A stretch of DNA of 64,000 nt from Microcoleus sp. FACHB-831 (GCF_014695585.1 NZ_JACJON010000067.1:339792-403791); one strand, 5' to 3'. Shown: positions 46,801 through 55,818, counted from the first letter of the stretch. Notes: generated from the sequence alone by a model not told the origin. A program made the numbers and translations.

Positions 46801-47589
46801 TCAAAGTTGGTTCAGCATTTTATGTGTTTGAGGCACCACTCGCACCTGCTTGAGGGTACGCTTCATCAAAGCCTGCCACTCCAAAACCTGTGCGGGCGTT
46901 GGGGCGAGTGAAGGTGTATTATGGGGCATCTGCAACGGCGTAACTGGCTGTAAAAATAGAGGGATGCTTGGGCTGCAAGCGGCCACTAATTCAGCCGCCT
47001 GTTGTAACTCAGCTGGGTCAGTTTGGCTGGAAATAATCAACTTGATAAACACTTCTACCTGTGAATCGTGACAAAGCTGGAGAAATTTGGCATGGGCTTG
47101 CCAGTGATTTTCTCCACTGACGCTGGGTAGTTTCACATCCATCCCTACAGAGTCTAAGTATGATATGATCGTCGCCAACTGCTCTGGGCGATGGCCGCCC
47201 GTTTCTAGGTAGATGGGCAAGTCAGTTAAGTCACGCAGGCAAGGCAAAAAGTCCGCTAGGAAGGGTGCATGAAGCAGCGGCTCGCCACCTGTTAAGCTAA
47301 TACTGTCATGTAGACCGGGTTGATTTTGCCGCTCGACCCATTCCAGTAAGGTTTGCATTTGCACAGGATTTTCCCAGACGCTAAAATCCCGTTGTCCGGG
47401 GGTCTGCTCTACTTGACAAGTTTTAGGTGCATTCCAGGTGTGGGCGCTATCGCAAAAGTGGCAGCGCAGGTCGCAGATGGCAAAGCGGATAAAAATCTGC
47501 CTCGTGCCCACGTTAAGTCCTTCGCCTTGAATAGCGGAAAAGACTTCCATCAGCCGTGCAACGGGCTGGTTAGCGATTTTAGGAGTCAT
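46801..47589 (-). CDS. queE: 7-carboxy-7-deazaguanine synthase QueE
   Basis: Radical SAM enzyme of queuosine/7-deazaguanine synthesis that contracts 6-carboxytetrahydropterin to 7-carboxy-7-deazaguanine. The start MEVFSAIQGEGLNVGTRQIFIRFAICDLRCHFCDS has the CxxxCxxC cluster motif (C39, C43, C46). GGEPLLH follows near residue 100, and the ETGGHRPEQL segment is typical of QueE. At 262 residues it is longer than the B. subtilis enzyme through an inserted segment near 55-80. It is a single gene, divergent from the STAS-sugar transferase gene. The other que genes are not in this window. Confidence 0.93.
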   Translation of the reverse strand: MTPKIANQPVARLMEVFSAIQGEGLNVGTRQIFIRFAICDLRCHFCDSAHTWNAPKTCQVEQTPGQRDFSVWENPVQMQTLLEWVERQNQPGLHDSISLTGGEPLLHAPFLADFLPCLRDLTDLPIYLETGGHRPEQLATIISYLDSVGMDVKLPSVSGENHWQAHAKFLQLCHDSQVEVFIKLIISSQTDPAELQQAAELVAACSPSIPLFLQPVTPLQMPHNTPSLAPTPAQVLEWQALMKRTLKQVRVVPQTHKMLNQL

Positions 47590-47724
47590 ACGAACAGTTG
47601 TTTATGGCTTAATTGGTTGAAATATCAATTTTTGGTAAAGTTGAAATTTGGGTTTACCTCCAGTTGAATATAGGGGGCACAATAAATCTAAGAACATTAT
47701 GTTGTAACTTGGTAGCAGGTCTGC

Positions 47725-48723
47725 ATGGTTAACCCAACTTCAGAGACAGAGTTTCAGGTTACGTTCTCGAACGAAACTCCCATCGTGCATCTGCCACCTC
47801 GATTGAGCGTCCTCGAGGCAGTTGCCTTTAAGAAAACTTGTCAGCACCTTCTGCAAGAAAGTTCTGTTACCAAAAAAGTTGTTCTGGATCTGAGCCAGAC
47901 GACGTTTATGGACAGTAGCGGTGTAGGCGCGTTGGTGAGTAATCTGAAAATCGCAAGAGAGCTAGGTGTGGCACTGGTAATTCAAGGTGTCCATCCTCAA
48001 GTGATGGCAGTTTTGTCGATGACGGGACTCGATCAGGTGCTGACAATTGAGCGAACGACACTCGACGAAAAGCCAAAACCCGTTAATAGGGGAGAAAATC
48101 AACTACCGGAAACTCATCCCTCTATGCGCTCTTGGGTTAAACGGTGCATTGATGTTGTAGGGGCGGTAGTGGGTTTGGGGATAACAGGAGTTTTGTTTGT
48201 TCCCATTGCCGTTGCGATAACAATTGATAATCCCGGCCCAATCTTTTTCAAGCAAACCCGTTGCGGCTTGATGGGAAGACGATTTGAGGTTTGGAAATTC
48301 CGTTCGATGTGCGTGAACGCAGAGGCACTGAAAGATAAAATTGAGAATCAAGCCTCTGGTGCATTTTTCAAGAATGATAACGATCCGCGAGTAACCAAGG
48401 TTGGACGCTTTTTACGGCGAAGCAGTCTAGACGAACTGCCTCAGTTTTGGAATGTATTGAAAGGAGATATGAGCTTGGTGGGCACGAGACCACCGACTGC
48501 GGATGAAGTGGATCGCTATGAAGTACCCCAATGGCAGCGCTTAAATGTCAAACCGGGGATGACGGGGGAGTGGCAGGTACACGGGCGATCGCAAGTACGA
48601 AATTTTGAAGATGTCATCCGCCTAGATCTACGCTATCAAGAAAACTGGAGCTTAATGTATGACATCAAGCTCATTGTGAAAACCATCTTAATTGTGTTTA
48701 ACAAAAATAGTGGCGCTGTTTGA
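47725..48723 (+). CDS. STAS domain fused to an initiating sugar transferase
   Basis: A 332-residue fusion. Residues 10-115 are a STAS (anti-sigma-antagonist-like) domain with VLDLSQTTFMDSSGVGALVS; S64 is at the position phosphorylated in SpoIIAA/RsbV. Residues 132-332 are a bacterial sugar transferase: one membrane span (about 137-158), FFKQTRCGLMGRRFEVWKFRSM, SLDELPQFWNVLKGDMSLVGTRP and KPGMTGEWQVHGRS, which attach the first sugar phosphate to undecaprenyl phosphate. The next gene encodes an RsbW-type kinase and overlaps by 14 bp. Phosphorylation of S64 may switch exopolysaccharide initiation on or off (inference). Confidence 0.93.
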   Translation: MVNPTSETEFQVTFSNETPIVHLPPRLSVLEAVAFKKTCQHLLQESSVTKKVVLDLSQTTFMDSSGVGALVSNLKIARELGVALVIQGVHPQVMAVLSMTGLDQVLTIERTTLDEKPKPVNRGENQLPETHPSMRSWVKRCIDVVGAVVGLGITGVLFVPIAVAITIDNPGPIFFKQTRCGLMGRRFEVWKFRSMCVNAEALKDKIENQASGAFFKNDNDPRVTKVGRFLRRSSLDELPQFWNVLKGDMSLVGTRPPTADEVDRYEVPQWQRLNVKPGMTGEWQVHGRSQVRNFEDVIRLDLRYQENWSLMYDIKLIVKTILIVFNKNSGAV

Positions 48724-49150
48724 CGATCGACCCTTACAACAATCTCGTCTTCAGGTTCAGACGGATTTAAATGCTCTGGCCAATGTTTTGCAATGGTTTG
48801 AGCAATTCAATCTTCCACCCGTTTCCCAAGAAATGTGGTACAAGTGCCAGTTAGTCTTAGTAGAAGGCTTCACCAATGCTGTTCGCCACGCTCACCAGGA
48901 CTTGCCACTGACAACCCCGATTGATATTGAAGTCACTCTCTTTAATGACTGGCTGGAGATGCGGATTTGGGATTGGGGACAGCCGTTTGATTTGGCAACT
49001 AAGCTAAAGTCTCTACCAGACCCGCCTCACGACCCTGGAACGCCAGGAGGAAGGGGACTGATATATATGCAACAGCTGAATGACGAGCTTTATTACGAGC
49101 GGATATCTGAACAACAAAATTGTTTGGTCATGCGGAAAAGAATTAAGTAA
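48710..49150 (+). CDS. RsbW-type anti-sigma-factor-like serine kinase (GHKL ATPase)
   Basis: A 146-residue kinase of the SpoIIAB/RsbW type. The N box is VLVEGFTNAVRHAH (N56), the G1 box is IWDWGQPFD (D88, G90) and the G2 box is GGRGLIYM (113-120), all intact. I choose the GTG at 48710, which overlaps the upstream gene by 14 bp; a TTG at 48692 is the alternative. No ribosome site is obvious, so translation is probably coupled. Its expected substrate is the STAS serine of the overlapping gene product, which would make a two-protein partner switch without a nearby sigma factor or PP2C phosphatase. Confidence 0.88.
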   Translation: MALFDDRPLQQSRLQVQTDLNALANVLQWFEQFNLPPVSQEMWYKCQLVLVEGFTNAVRHAHQDLPLTTPIDIEVTLFNDWLEMRIWDWGQPFDLATKLKSLPDPPHDPGTPGGRGLIYMQQLNDELYYERISEQQNCLVMRKRIK

Positions 49151-49152
49151 TT

Positions 49153-49189
49153 GGTAATTGGTAGATATTGCTTTTTATTACCAATTACC
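49153..49189. terminator. Bidirectional terminator-like hairpin
   Basis: A perfect 11-bp inverted repeat: GGTAATTGGTA (49153-49163) with TACCAATTACC (49179-49189), with CTTTTTA in the loop. It lies between two convergent genes. Confidence 0.6.
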
Positions 49190-49207
49190 TATGAGCTTTT
49201 AGTATTC

Positions 49208-50095
49208 CTAAATTTCCGCAACCGCTCGTTCAATTAAGCGACGCGCAAGGGTTTGAGTCCCGGTGTGTTCGTAGTAGTTGGTGGACATATCTAGGAAAGC
49301 ACCGAGGTAGTCTAACTTGTCATTAGAAATATCTACAAAGGTTCGCATATTGCTGACAACCTTTTCTGGCGTCAAACCGCGATCGCGCACGAAGCCGCTC
49401 ATCCAGCCTTTGACTGAATCAAAACTCTGGGTAATAAAGCCCAGCTTGCCTGCGGGACTGTCGCCAGGAATCGAGTCCCTGATGCGTTGGTATGTCCCAT
49501 TTTGTTCTAATTCTGAGGGATTTGTGCTGTCAATGGTCGATAGGGCGTTATTGATAAAGTCAGGCCCCAGGGGAATTAAACCATCAATGCAAACAAGGGC
49601 AGCCATCCGCATTAAAGACTCGCCACTGTAGTCAGCTAAGGAGGCCACAAAATCCCCAATGCTGTCTCCAGGAATACCATTAATTTGGCAGAAGGCAACC
49701 AACTCGACTACCAATTTCAGGCATAGATCGATGGTTTGAGCTTTATTAGCTTTGGGAGTTACGCGGTTTAATAAACCCAGAAGGGGGATACTGTCACCCA
49801 CTTTGTTGGCTAGGGCGGCTGCACCCAATGCTCTGTCGGCATTATCAACGGTTTGGTAGAGCCACATAGCTCGCTGGTAGCCTTGCGACTTGTCGTTGTA
49901 AAGGTAGACAGCACGTTCGCCTATTTGCTGAATCAGGCTTTCGTCTGTTTCTCCCGTGACGGTACGAATCGTATTGTCAAAGCCTACCAGGTTTTCCCAT
50001 TGACCCGGAACCACCCAATCGAGCGATCGCAGTGCAAAAGTTGTCATGTTGCTGGTTGGCAACTCGTCAACCATTTCAAAAATAGGTTTGCTCAC
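49208..50095 (-). CDS. Conserved helical protein, unknown function
   Basis: A 295-residue soluble protein, mostly helical, that I do not recognise. It begins MSKPIFEMVDELPTSNM with the segment FALRSLDWVVPGQWENLVGFDNTI, and continues with several helices (LGAAALANKVGDSIPLLGLL, IDLCLKLVVELVAFC) and a central SIGDFVASLADYSGESLMRMA. There is no signal, zinc motif or nucleotide-binding loop. It is not an orange carotenoid protein despite a similar size and helical content. It is preceded on the same strand by a lipoprotein gene, 52 bp away, so the two may be co-transcribed. Function cannot be inferred. Confidence 0.7.
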   Translation of the reverse strand: MSKPIFEMVDELPTSNMTTFALRSLDWVVPGQWENLVGFDNTIRTVTGETDESLIQQIGERAVYLYNDKSQGYQRAMWLYQTVDNADRALGAAALANKVGDSIPLLGLLNRVTPKANKAQTIDLCLKLVVELVAFCQINGIPGDSIGDFVASLADYSGESLMRMAALVCIDGLIPLGPDFINNALSTIDSTNPSELEQNGTYQRIRDSIPGDSPAGKLGFITQSFDSVKGWMSGFVRDRGLTPEKVVSNMRTFVDISNDKLDYLGAFLDMSTNYYEHTGTQTLARRLIERAVAEI

Positions 50096-50147
50096 GAAAA
50101 TCTCCTTATTTCTAGGTTGTTATTGACGTTTGTACTGATACAAATCG

Positions 50148-50660
50148 TCACTTGAGCCGCGAAAGACCGCTGAGGTTAAATTTTTGCAACCATGCTTCGC
50201 GATCGCTCTTGGTAAATGAGGCATCGCGGGATTGGACTTTAACTTGGTAGCGCCCCACCAAAATGCCCGTTATATTAGTCCCTTGGTCAACGGCTGGATA
50301 ACCGCCAAGTGTTTTGCTGCTCGCTTTATATTTCTGTGCTGCGGCTGGGGTACTTGTTGTATCAGAAATAGACAGCATGGCAACGTTCTTGCCATCTTTA
50401 TTCAACTTATACTCAGCAAAGCCTTTTTTCTCTTGGGCGGGTACGGCCTGGAATCCCCCGCTAGATTTCGGAAAGAACTTGTTGAAATTGCTACCCTGTG
50501 TAGCCTCTTTAGCGACCGCTCGCGGAGCATTCCTCTGGGTGCTTTCTTGTTGCGCTTGGCTATAACGCGATGGCTCTTTTGCTCCTCCACAGGAGGAAAC
50601 AAGTAGCAATATTGATAATAGTAAGGGAGCTAGAATTCTACGCCAACGCGAGAAAATCAT
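50148..50660 (-). CDS. Lipoprotein, unknown function
   Basis: A 170-residue protein with a basic start (SRWRR), hydrophobic stretch (about 9-22) and lipobox LLVSSC with Cys24, so it should be lipid-anchored. The mature part is polar; residues 60-165 look like an alpha-beta domain with NFNKFFPKSSGG, KKGFAEYKLNKDGKNVAMLSISDT and a final LQKFNLSGLSRLK. Family unknown. It lies upstream of the helical protein on the same strand and may be its operon partner. The ATG has an AGGAG-like site upstream (AGGAGAAAGCAATG). Confidence 0.75.
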   Translation of the reverse strand: MIFSRWRRILAPLLLSILLLVSSCGGAKEPSRYSQAQQESTQRNAPRAVAKEATQGSNFNKFFPKSSGGFQAVPAQEKKGFAEYKLNKDGKNVAMLSISDTTSTPAAAQKYKASSKTLGGYPAVDQGTNITGILVGRYQVKVQSRDASFTKSDREAWLQKFNLSGLSRLK

Positions 50661-51609
50661 TGCTTTCTCCTAATGTAATGGTGTCTCGTTCCAATTCTGC
50701 CTTACCGTTTGCTTGTTTGTCCTGTGGTATAAAGCTAGATTGCCGTACCATCGCCGCCCGGATATCACCCTCAGTGACTATTTAACCCATCTTTATACCG
50801 CCAAAATGCCGCTATACGCAGGCTTTCTAGGTGTTGCTAGACAAGGCAGATTACTACTATTAATTTTTTTAAATCAACGCGGGGATTGCCGAATTTTAGA
50901 CCTTTGTGTGGGATTTCCAGCTAAGATTCCAGAAAATATTTAATAATAACTCAAGGTTTCTAAAAATATTAAGTAATTAATCGTTAAATAAAAACACCCC
51001 CAGGGGAGGATGACAATGGGGGATAGATATCATTAGTTAAAGTATTGAGTCCAATATTAGGCAGAAATTTTGGCGATCGCTATTGAGCTGGAAAAGCTTT
51101 ACTCATAAAGCCGTTAATTTTTTAAACAGCGGTTCACTCAACGCGCACAAAGGTGCTTCTACCCAACGCAGTTTAAGACGGTGCTTTCAGTTGCCTCAAC
51201 CTTAATTAAGTTGTTCCCTAGCAAGGTACAAAATTTACCCTAACTCAGGTTTGAGAGAAGCATAGCCCACTCAGGGCAATCGCGCCCATCGCAAGGCGAT
51301 AGAGTTATTTTAAAGATAGACCAAATCTAAATTCTTATCCCAGCCGACTTTCTATGGATATGAATAAAAGTACCTATATCGTCCCTGAGCAAAAAGGAGT
51401 AGTTTAGTCAGATTGCTGCTGGGAAACGACATTGCGATCGCAACAGAAGTGCATTTACCGCCATCTCGCCAAGACACCGCGCTCGAAGTAGGCGATCGCA
51501 TTTAACCCCACGATGGGAATTATAGCTATAGGTGTCGATATAACTGGTACGAGCAGTACTGCCTCTAAATGTCGCCAGCCCCCCGTAAAAATTTCCTCAA
51601 ACTTGCGGT
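50661..51609. other. About 950-bp spacer before the GT4 gene
   Basis: No gene is convincing. Short open stretches around 50713-50943 and 51455-51652 lack ribosome sites or family signs. A CCCCCA/TGGGGG hairpin (50997-51022) followed on the minus strand by a TGTTTTTATTT tract looks like a terminator with no annotated gene feeding it (see findings). HIP1 sites are present. Confidence 0.5.
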
Positions 51610-52848
51610 ATGCGAATTCTAATTTATTCCTACAACTACGCCCCAGAACCAATTGGCATCGCCCCCCTAATGACCGAACTGGCAGAAGGTCTGGTAAAGC
51701 GAGGCCACACGGTTCGCGTTGTCACGGGTATGCCCAACTATCCGGAACGCCGCATCTATGAAAAATATCGGGGCAAATTGTATCTAACCGAACAAATAAA
51801 CGGCGTCACGGTTCAGCGCTGTTGGTTGTGGATTCGCCCCAAGCCTGGTCTGCTGGGTCTGCTAGATCGCGTGTTACAAGAAGTAAGTTTTGTTGTCACC
51901 AGCTTGCCGCAAGTTCTTCTAGGGCGGCGACCGGATGTGATTCTATTAACTGTACCTTCCCTGCCGATTTGCGTCCCGGCTGCCCTAACTGGATGGTTAA
52001 GGCGCTGCCCTATAGTATTAAACGTTCAGGATATTTTGCCCGAAGCCGCTGTCCGCGTCGGTCTAATCAAAAATAAATTGCTGATTCGCGTCTTTGAAGT
52101 TTTGGAGAAGTTTGCATACCATCGTGCGAACAAGATCAGTGTTATTGCCGATGGGTTTAAGGAAAATTTGCTTTGTAAGGGAGTTAACCCCCAAAAAATT
52201 GAGTTGATTCCCAATTGGGTCGATGTCAACTTCATCCACCCTTTGCCTAAAGAAAATAATGCCTTCCGAGATGCCCATAACCTCAAAGGCAAATTTGTTG
52301 TTCTCTACTCCGGTAACATAGCCCTAACGCAACCTTTAGAAACCGTCATTGAGGCAGCATCACGCTTGCGCCACATACCAGACATTACCATTGTGATTGT
52401 CGGGGAAGAAAAAGCTTTAGGTCGATTGCAGCGTTTGTGCGATCGTTGGCAAGTCGAGAACGTCTTGCTACTGCCATTCCAGCCACGCGAACAACTACCA
52501 TGTATGCTTGCAGCAGCAGATATAGGCTTGGTTGTGCAAAAAAGTAATGTAATTTCTTTCAATATGCCTTCCAAAATTCAGGTGCTACTAGCTAGCGGTC
52601 GGCCCATTGTAGCCGCCGTACCCGTTACAGGGACAGCAGCGAGAGCGGTAGAAAATAGTGGCGGCGGAATAGTTGTCCCAGCAGAAGATCAATATGCCTT
52701 AGCGCAGTCAATTTTATATTTATATTCCAATCCCGAAGCCGCAGAAGCACTAGGCAAGCAGGGTAGGCACCATGCAGAGCAGCATTATTCGTTCGAGCTA
52801 GCCTTGAAGCGGTATGAGGAACTGTTTGATGTTGTTAAAAGCCGTTGA
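51610..52848 (+). CDS. Glycosyltransferase family 4 (WcaI-type)
   Basis: A 412-residue GT-B fold enzyme resembling the colanic-acid-type WcaI and other exopolysaccharide glycosyltransferases. The acceptor domain begins MRILIYSYNYAPEPIGIAPLMTELAEGL. The donor domain has VVLYSGNIALTQPLETVIEAA and NMPSKIQVLLASGRPIVA, where GT4 enzymes place the E-x7-E type catalytic region. Membrane spans are absent; it should be peripheral. It is a single gene. The nearby STAS-sugar transferase (48 kb) and the deacetylase (62 kb) may belong to the same pathway, but no operon joins them. Confidence 0.9.
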   Translation: MRILIYSYNYAPEPIGIAPLMTELAEGLVKRGHTVRVVTGMPNYPERRIYEKYRGKLYLTEQINGVTVQRCWLWIRPKPGLLGLLDRVLQEVSFVVTSLPQVLLGRRPDVILLTVPSLPICVPAALTGWLRRCPIVLNVQDILPEAAVRVGLIKNKLLIRVFEVLEKFAYHRANKISVIADGFKENLLCKGVNPQKIELIPNWVDVNFIHPLPKENNAFRDAHNLKGKFVVLYSGNIALTQPLETVIEAASRLRHIPDITIVIVGEEKALGRLQRLCDRWQVENVLLLPFQPREQLPCMLAAADIGLVVQKSNVISFNMPSKIQVLLASGRPIVAAVPVTGTAARAVENSGGGIVVPAEDQYALAQSILYLYSNPEAAEALGKQGRHHAEQHYSFELALKRYEELFDVVKSR

Positions 52849-52937
52849 GCTAGAATAAAAGGACTCTTGGATTCTATTCCGGTCGCGATCGCCTCTGCTG
52901 CAATCGCAACTTTTCCCGATATAAGGAGTTCTTCTTG

Positions 52938-53546
52938 ATGCGCCATCAGGTATTAGCCTGGTTAGCCGATAACGTTCCTGCCTCTCGCCTCCAACATATT
53001 TTGGGCGTTGAGCAGATGGCGATAGAGCTAGCTGGCCGTTATAACCTGGATGTTGAGAAGGCAGCCGCCGCTGGGTTGATGCACGATCTAGCTAAATATT
53101 TTAAGCCCGCTCAGCTATTGCAGATGGCAAAAGTTGAAGGTCTAGAAATAGACCCAGTGGATGAAGCAAATCCTCATTTGCTGCACGCCGATGCAAGTGC
53201 GATTGTAGCCAGAGAAGAGTTTGGAGTGAAAGATGAAGAAGTGTTGCAGGCGATCGCGAATCACACCTTGGGAAGACCTGGGATGAGTCCGCTAAGTTGT
53301 ATCGTGTTTCTAGCTGACAGTTTAGAACTAGGCCGAGGCAAGACGCCTGAATTAGAGGCTCTACGGCAGACAGCCCAGCAAAAGCTTTATCAAGCAGTTT
53401 GGTTAACCTGTGACTATTCTTTCAAATATCTGCTCAATACACATTTGTTAATTCATCCGCGCATGATATTGACCCGGAATTGGGCAATACAAATGGCAAG
53501 CCTTAAACAGCAAGCGGATAAGCAAACTATAAACTGTAAGGGATGA
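52938..53546 (+). CDS. yqeK: Bis(5'-nucleosyl)-tetraphosphatase (symmetrical) YqeK
   Basis: HD-domain hydrolase that splits Ap4A into two ADP. The core is RLQHILGVEQMAIELAGRYNLDVEKAAAAGLMHDLAKY, with H20 and H49-D50, then HADASAIVARE and AIANHTLGRPGMS (the family HT-GRP motif). The ATG at 52938 follows an AAGGAG site by 10 bp; a TTG directly upstream is not needed. It starts the run yqeK-rsfS-CGLD27-asparaginase, with 159 bp before rsfS, an order seen in other cyanobacteria. The length of 202 residues is normal. Confidence 0.93.
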   Translation: MRHQVLAWLADNVPASRLQHILGVEQMAIELAGRYNLDVEKAAAAGLMHDLAKYFKPAQLLQMAKVEGLEIDPVDEANPHLLHADASAIVAREEFGVKDEEVLQAIANHTLGRPGMSPLSCIVFLADSLELGRGKTPELEALRQTAQQKLYQAVWLTCDYSFKYLLNTHLLIHPRMILTRNWAIQMASLKQQADKQTINCKG

Positions 53547-53705
53547 AGGATTGAAGCTAAGCTCAAAGGTGCAGATAAAAGAATATCAGCCTTTTTCTTA
53601 TACTTCACAAGTGCTGCTAAAGCGTTAAAAAAAGTGCTGTAGCAGCAAAATTGATTAATTGTTGAAACATTTTTACTGGGTTTAAAGCAAGGAAGTAGGA
53701 AATTA

Positions 53706-54140
53706 ATGTCAGAAACTTTAAAAATTTCAGCTTTTTCACCATCCACAGCAGTCGCAGCAAATGCAGAAGAAGAGGCGACGAGCCAGCAATTAGCCTTGAC
53801 CATTGCTCGTGCCGCTGAGGATCGCAAGGGGGGTGATATTGTGTTGCTGCGGGTGTCAGGTGTTTCGTATCTGGCGGATTATTTTGCGATTGTCACAGGC
53901 TTTTCTAAAGTGCAGGTAAGGGCGATCGCGCAAGTAATTCAAGAACAAGTAGCGCAAGAATGGCAACGCCAGCCTCTGCGGGTTGAAGGCCAAGCAGAAG
54001 GAAGTTGGGTACTTGCAGATTATGGCGATGTAATTGTCCACATCATGATGCCACAAGAGCGTGAATTCTATAATCTCGAAGCGTTCTGGGGACACGCTGA
54101 ACAAATAGAGTTTGCCGCATCTAATCCAGTAGGAGAGTAA
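53706..54140 (+). CDS. rsfS: Ribosomal silencing factor RsfS
   Basis: Binds ribosomal protein L14 and blocks joining of the subunits in slow growth. The domain is KGGDIVLLRVSGVSYLADYFAIVTGFSKVQVRAIA followed by PLRVEGQAEGSWVLADYGDVIVHIM and EREFYNLEAFWGHAE, the usual family run. An extra N-terminal extension of about 30 residues is present. At 144 residues it is a little long. It is followed after only 4 bp by the CGLD27 gene and preceded by yqeK, a conserved bacterial pairing. Confidence 0.95.
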   Translation: MSETLKISAFSPSTAVAANAEEEATSQQLALTIARAAEDRKGGDIVLLRVSGVSYLADYFAIVTGFSKVQVRAIAQVIQEQVAQEWQRQPLRVEGQAEGSWVLADYGDVIVHIMMPQEREFYNLEAFWGHAEQIEFAASNPVGE

Positions 54141-54144
54141 AACG

Positions 54145-54645
54145 ATGCTGGAATCGAGTGTTTCAGTTTGCCCCGTCCCTACAGAACAGCAGCCCCTAAA
54201 TGAATACGAGGAATTAAAGCAATCTTGGTTTTTTAGTTGGGCAACGCTCTCACCGCAGCAATATTTTACCAAGCTCGGTTGGGTGTGGGGTTGGAGCTGG
54301 CTCGTGTCTGGCCCCATAGCGGCGGCTAGTTTCGCGCCAGCGAAGCATCTAGTACAGTTTGTGCTGTGCGGTGCAGGAGGGGCGAGTGTGTTTATGGTGT
54401 TGGCAGTGTTGCGGTTGTATTTAGGTTGGTCTTACGTGCGCGATCGCCTGCAATGTCCTACAGTGTTTTACGAAGAGTCGGGTTGGTATGACGGCCAAAC
54501 CTGGACGAAGCCCACTGAAGTGCTGACACGCGATCGCTTGATCGTCACATACCAAGTACAACCCATCCTCCAACGCTTGGTGAAAACATTCGGATTTCTG
54601 GCCTTGTGTTTCTCTCTCGGCAACATCCTGTGGTTTTTCTTGTAA
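54145..54645 (+). CDS. CGLD27-family membrane protein (DUF1230)
   Basis: A 166-residue membrane protein of the CGLD27 family, found in cyanobacteria and, as a chloroplast protein, in plants and algae. The signature WATLSPQQYFTKLGWVWGWSWL and the RLYLGWSYVRDRLQCPTVFYEESGWYDGQTWTKP segment are clear. Three hydrophobic spans are seen (about 46-65, 70-92 and 145-166). In plants a role in iron homeostasis and photosynthesis has been proposed; the biochemical activity is unknown. Its gene starts 4 bp after rsfS. Confidence 0.93.
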   Translation: MLESSVSVCPVPTEQQPLNEYEELKQSWFFSWATLSPQQYFTKLGWVWGWSWLVSGPIAAASFAPAKHLVQFVLCGAGGASVFMVLAVLRLYLGWSYVRDRLQCPTVFYEESGWYDGQTWTKPTEVLTRDRLIVTYQVQPILQRLVKTFGFLALCFSLGNILWFFL

Positions 54646-54725
54646 TTCCGGTAAGTTGAAAAATTGCCCGTAAAGATTCTAATTAAGCTTTTATACTGTC
54701 CCCATCGAGTGATACATTTTTAGGC

Positions 54726-55679
54726 ATGACAAGGGGAAAACGAAATCAATCAGCAGAACTAGAAGTCCGGTTGCTGCGAGAAGGCATTATCGAATCATCG
54801 CATCGAGTCCAAGCAGTTGTATGTGACAACCGGGGGCGCGTGCTATCCGTTGCTGGCAGCGCAGAAACCGCCTGTTTTGTCCGTTCTGCACTCAAGCCGT
54901 TTCAAGCGCTGGCAGTCACCTCGACGGGTACTCTAGAACGCTACAATCTGAACGACCGAGACTTAGCGATTATCTGTAGTTCCCACAAGGGCACTATTGA
55001 GCAGGTACGGCAGGCTTTTAACGTCCTGTGGCGCTGCGACGTTGACCCGTCCGCACTCCAGTGCCCCATCCCACACGGTAAGCGCAGCCCGCTGGAATAT
55101 AATTGCTCTGGGAAACACGCCGGAATGCTGGCTGTATGTAAGCAACGACATTGGCCGCTGAATAACTATTTGCAGCGCAACCACCCAGTACAGCAGTTGA
55201 TTTTAGGCAAAGTCGCAGAGTTGTTGCGAATGCCCGCTGAAGAGTTTATTAGTGCCAAAGATGACTGCGGCGCTCCTACTTACTTAATGCAGTTGGGAGG
55301 AATGGCCGCATTGTATGCCCAGCTAGTCTCTGGGAACAATTTGGATATGGAGCGCATTATCCGCGCCATGACCCATCACCCCAATATGGTGGCTGGTGAA
55401 GGCGAATTTGACACGCAACTGATGCGCCTGACTCAGGGAGAACTGGTTAGTAAAGGTGGAGCAGAAGGGGTTCAGTGCATCGGTCGCGTGGGCGAGGGTA
55501 TGGGCTTGGCTATTAAGGTGATGGATGGAGCGCAACGGGCAAAGTCTGCTGTTGCCATCCAGGTGCTTAAGCAAATGGGGTGGATTAGTCCCGCAGTGGC
55601 TGAAACCCTGTCTGAGTCTTTTATGAGCCTCAGCAAATTCAAGCGCCTAGAAGTTATTGGAGAATTATCGCTGCTGTAG
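54726..55679 (+). CDS. Asparaginase, Rhizobium etli type (PF06089 family)
   Basis: A 317-residue enzyme of the thermolabile asparaginase-II type first studied in Rhizobium etli. Landmarks are FVRSALKPFQALAV (with the SxxK pair), CSSHKGT near 78-84, HCSGKHAG-like YNCSGKHAGM, and DDCGAPTY (about 185-192). It hydrolyses asparagine to aspartate and ammonia. The ATG is the first in frame and lies 80 bp after the CGLD27 stop. It is the last member of the yqeK-rsfS-CGLD27-asparaginase run and is followed by the initiator tRNA on the same strand. Confidence 0.9.
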   Translation: MTRGKRNQSAELEVRLLREGIIESSHRVQAVVCDNRGRVLSVAGSAETACFVRSALKPFQALAVTSTGTLERYNLNDRDLAIICSSHKGTIEQVRQAFNVLWRCDVDPSALQCPIPHGKRSPLEYNCSGKHAGMLAVCKQRHWPLNNYLQRNHPVQQLILGKVAELLRMPAEEFISAKDDCGAPTYLMQLGGMAALYAQLVSGNNLDMERIIRAMTHHPNMVAGEGEFDTQLMRLTQGELVSKGGAEGVQCIGRVGEGMGLAIKVMDGAQRAKSAVAIQVLKQMGWISPAVAETLSESFMSLSKFKRLEVIGELSLL

Positions 55680-55727
55680 TTGACACTTTTCTAATTATGC
55701 TGCTATATTAGATAAGTCAGGAGTCAA

Positions 55728-55801
<74 letters not shown>

Positions 55802-55818
55802 TTATTTAAACAGCATCC

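Noticed and set aside
49208..50095. Orange carotenoid protein
   Set aside because: Size and helical content suggested it, but the characteristic OCP sequence segments are absent.
50713..50943. 76-codon plus-strand frame in the 950-bp spacer
   Set aside because: It overlaps only spacer and has no ribosome site; product without recognisable features.
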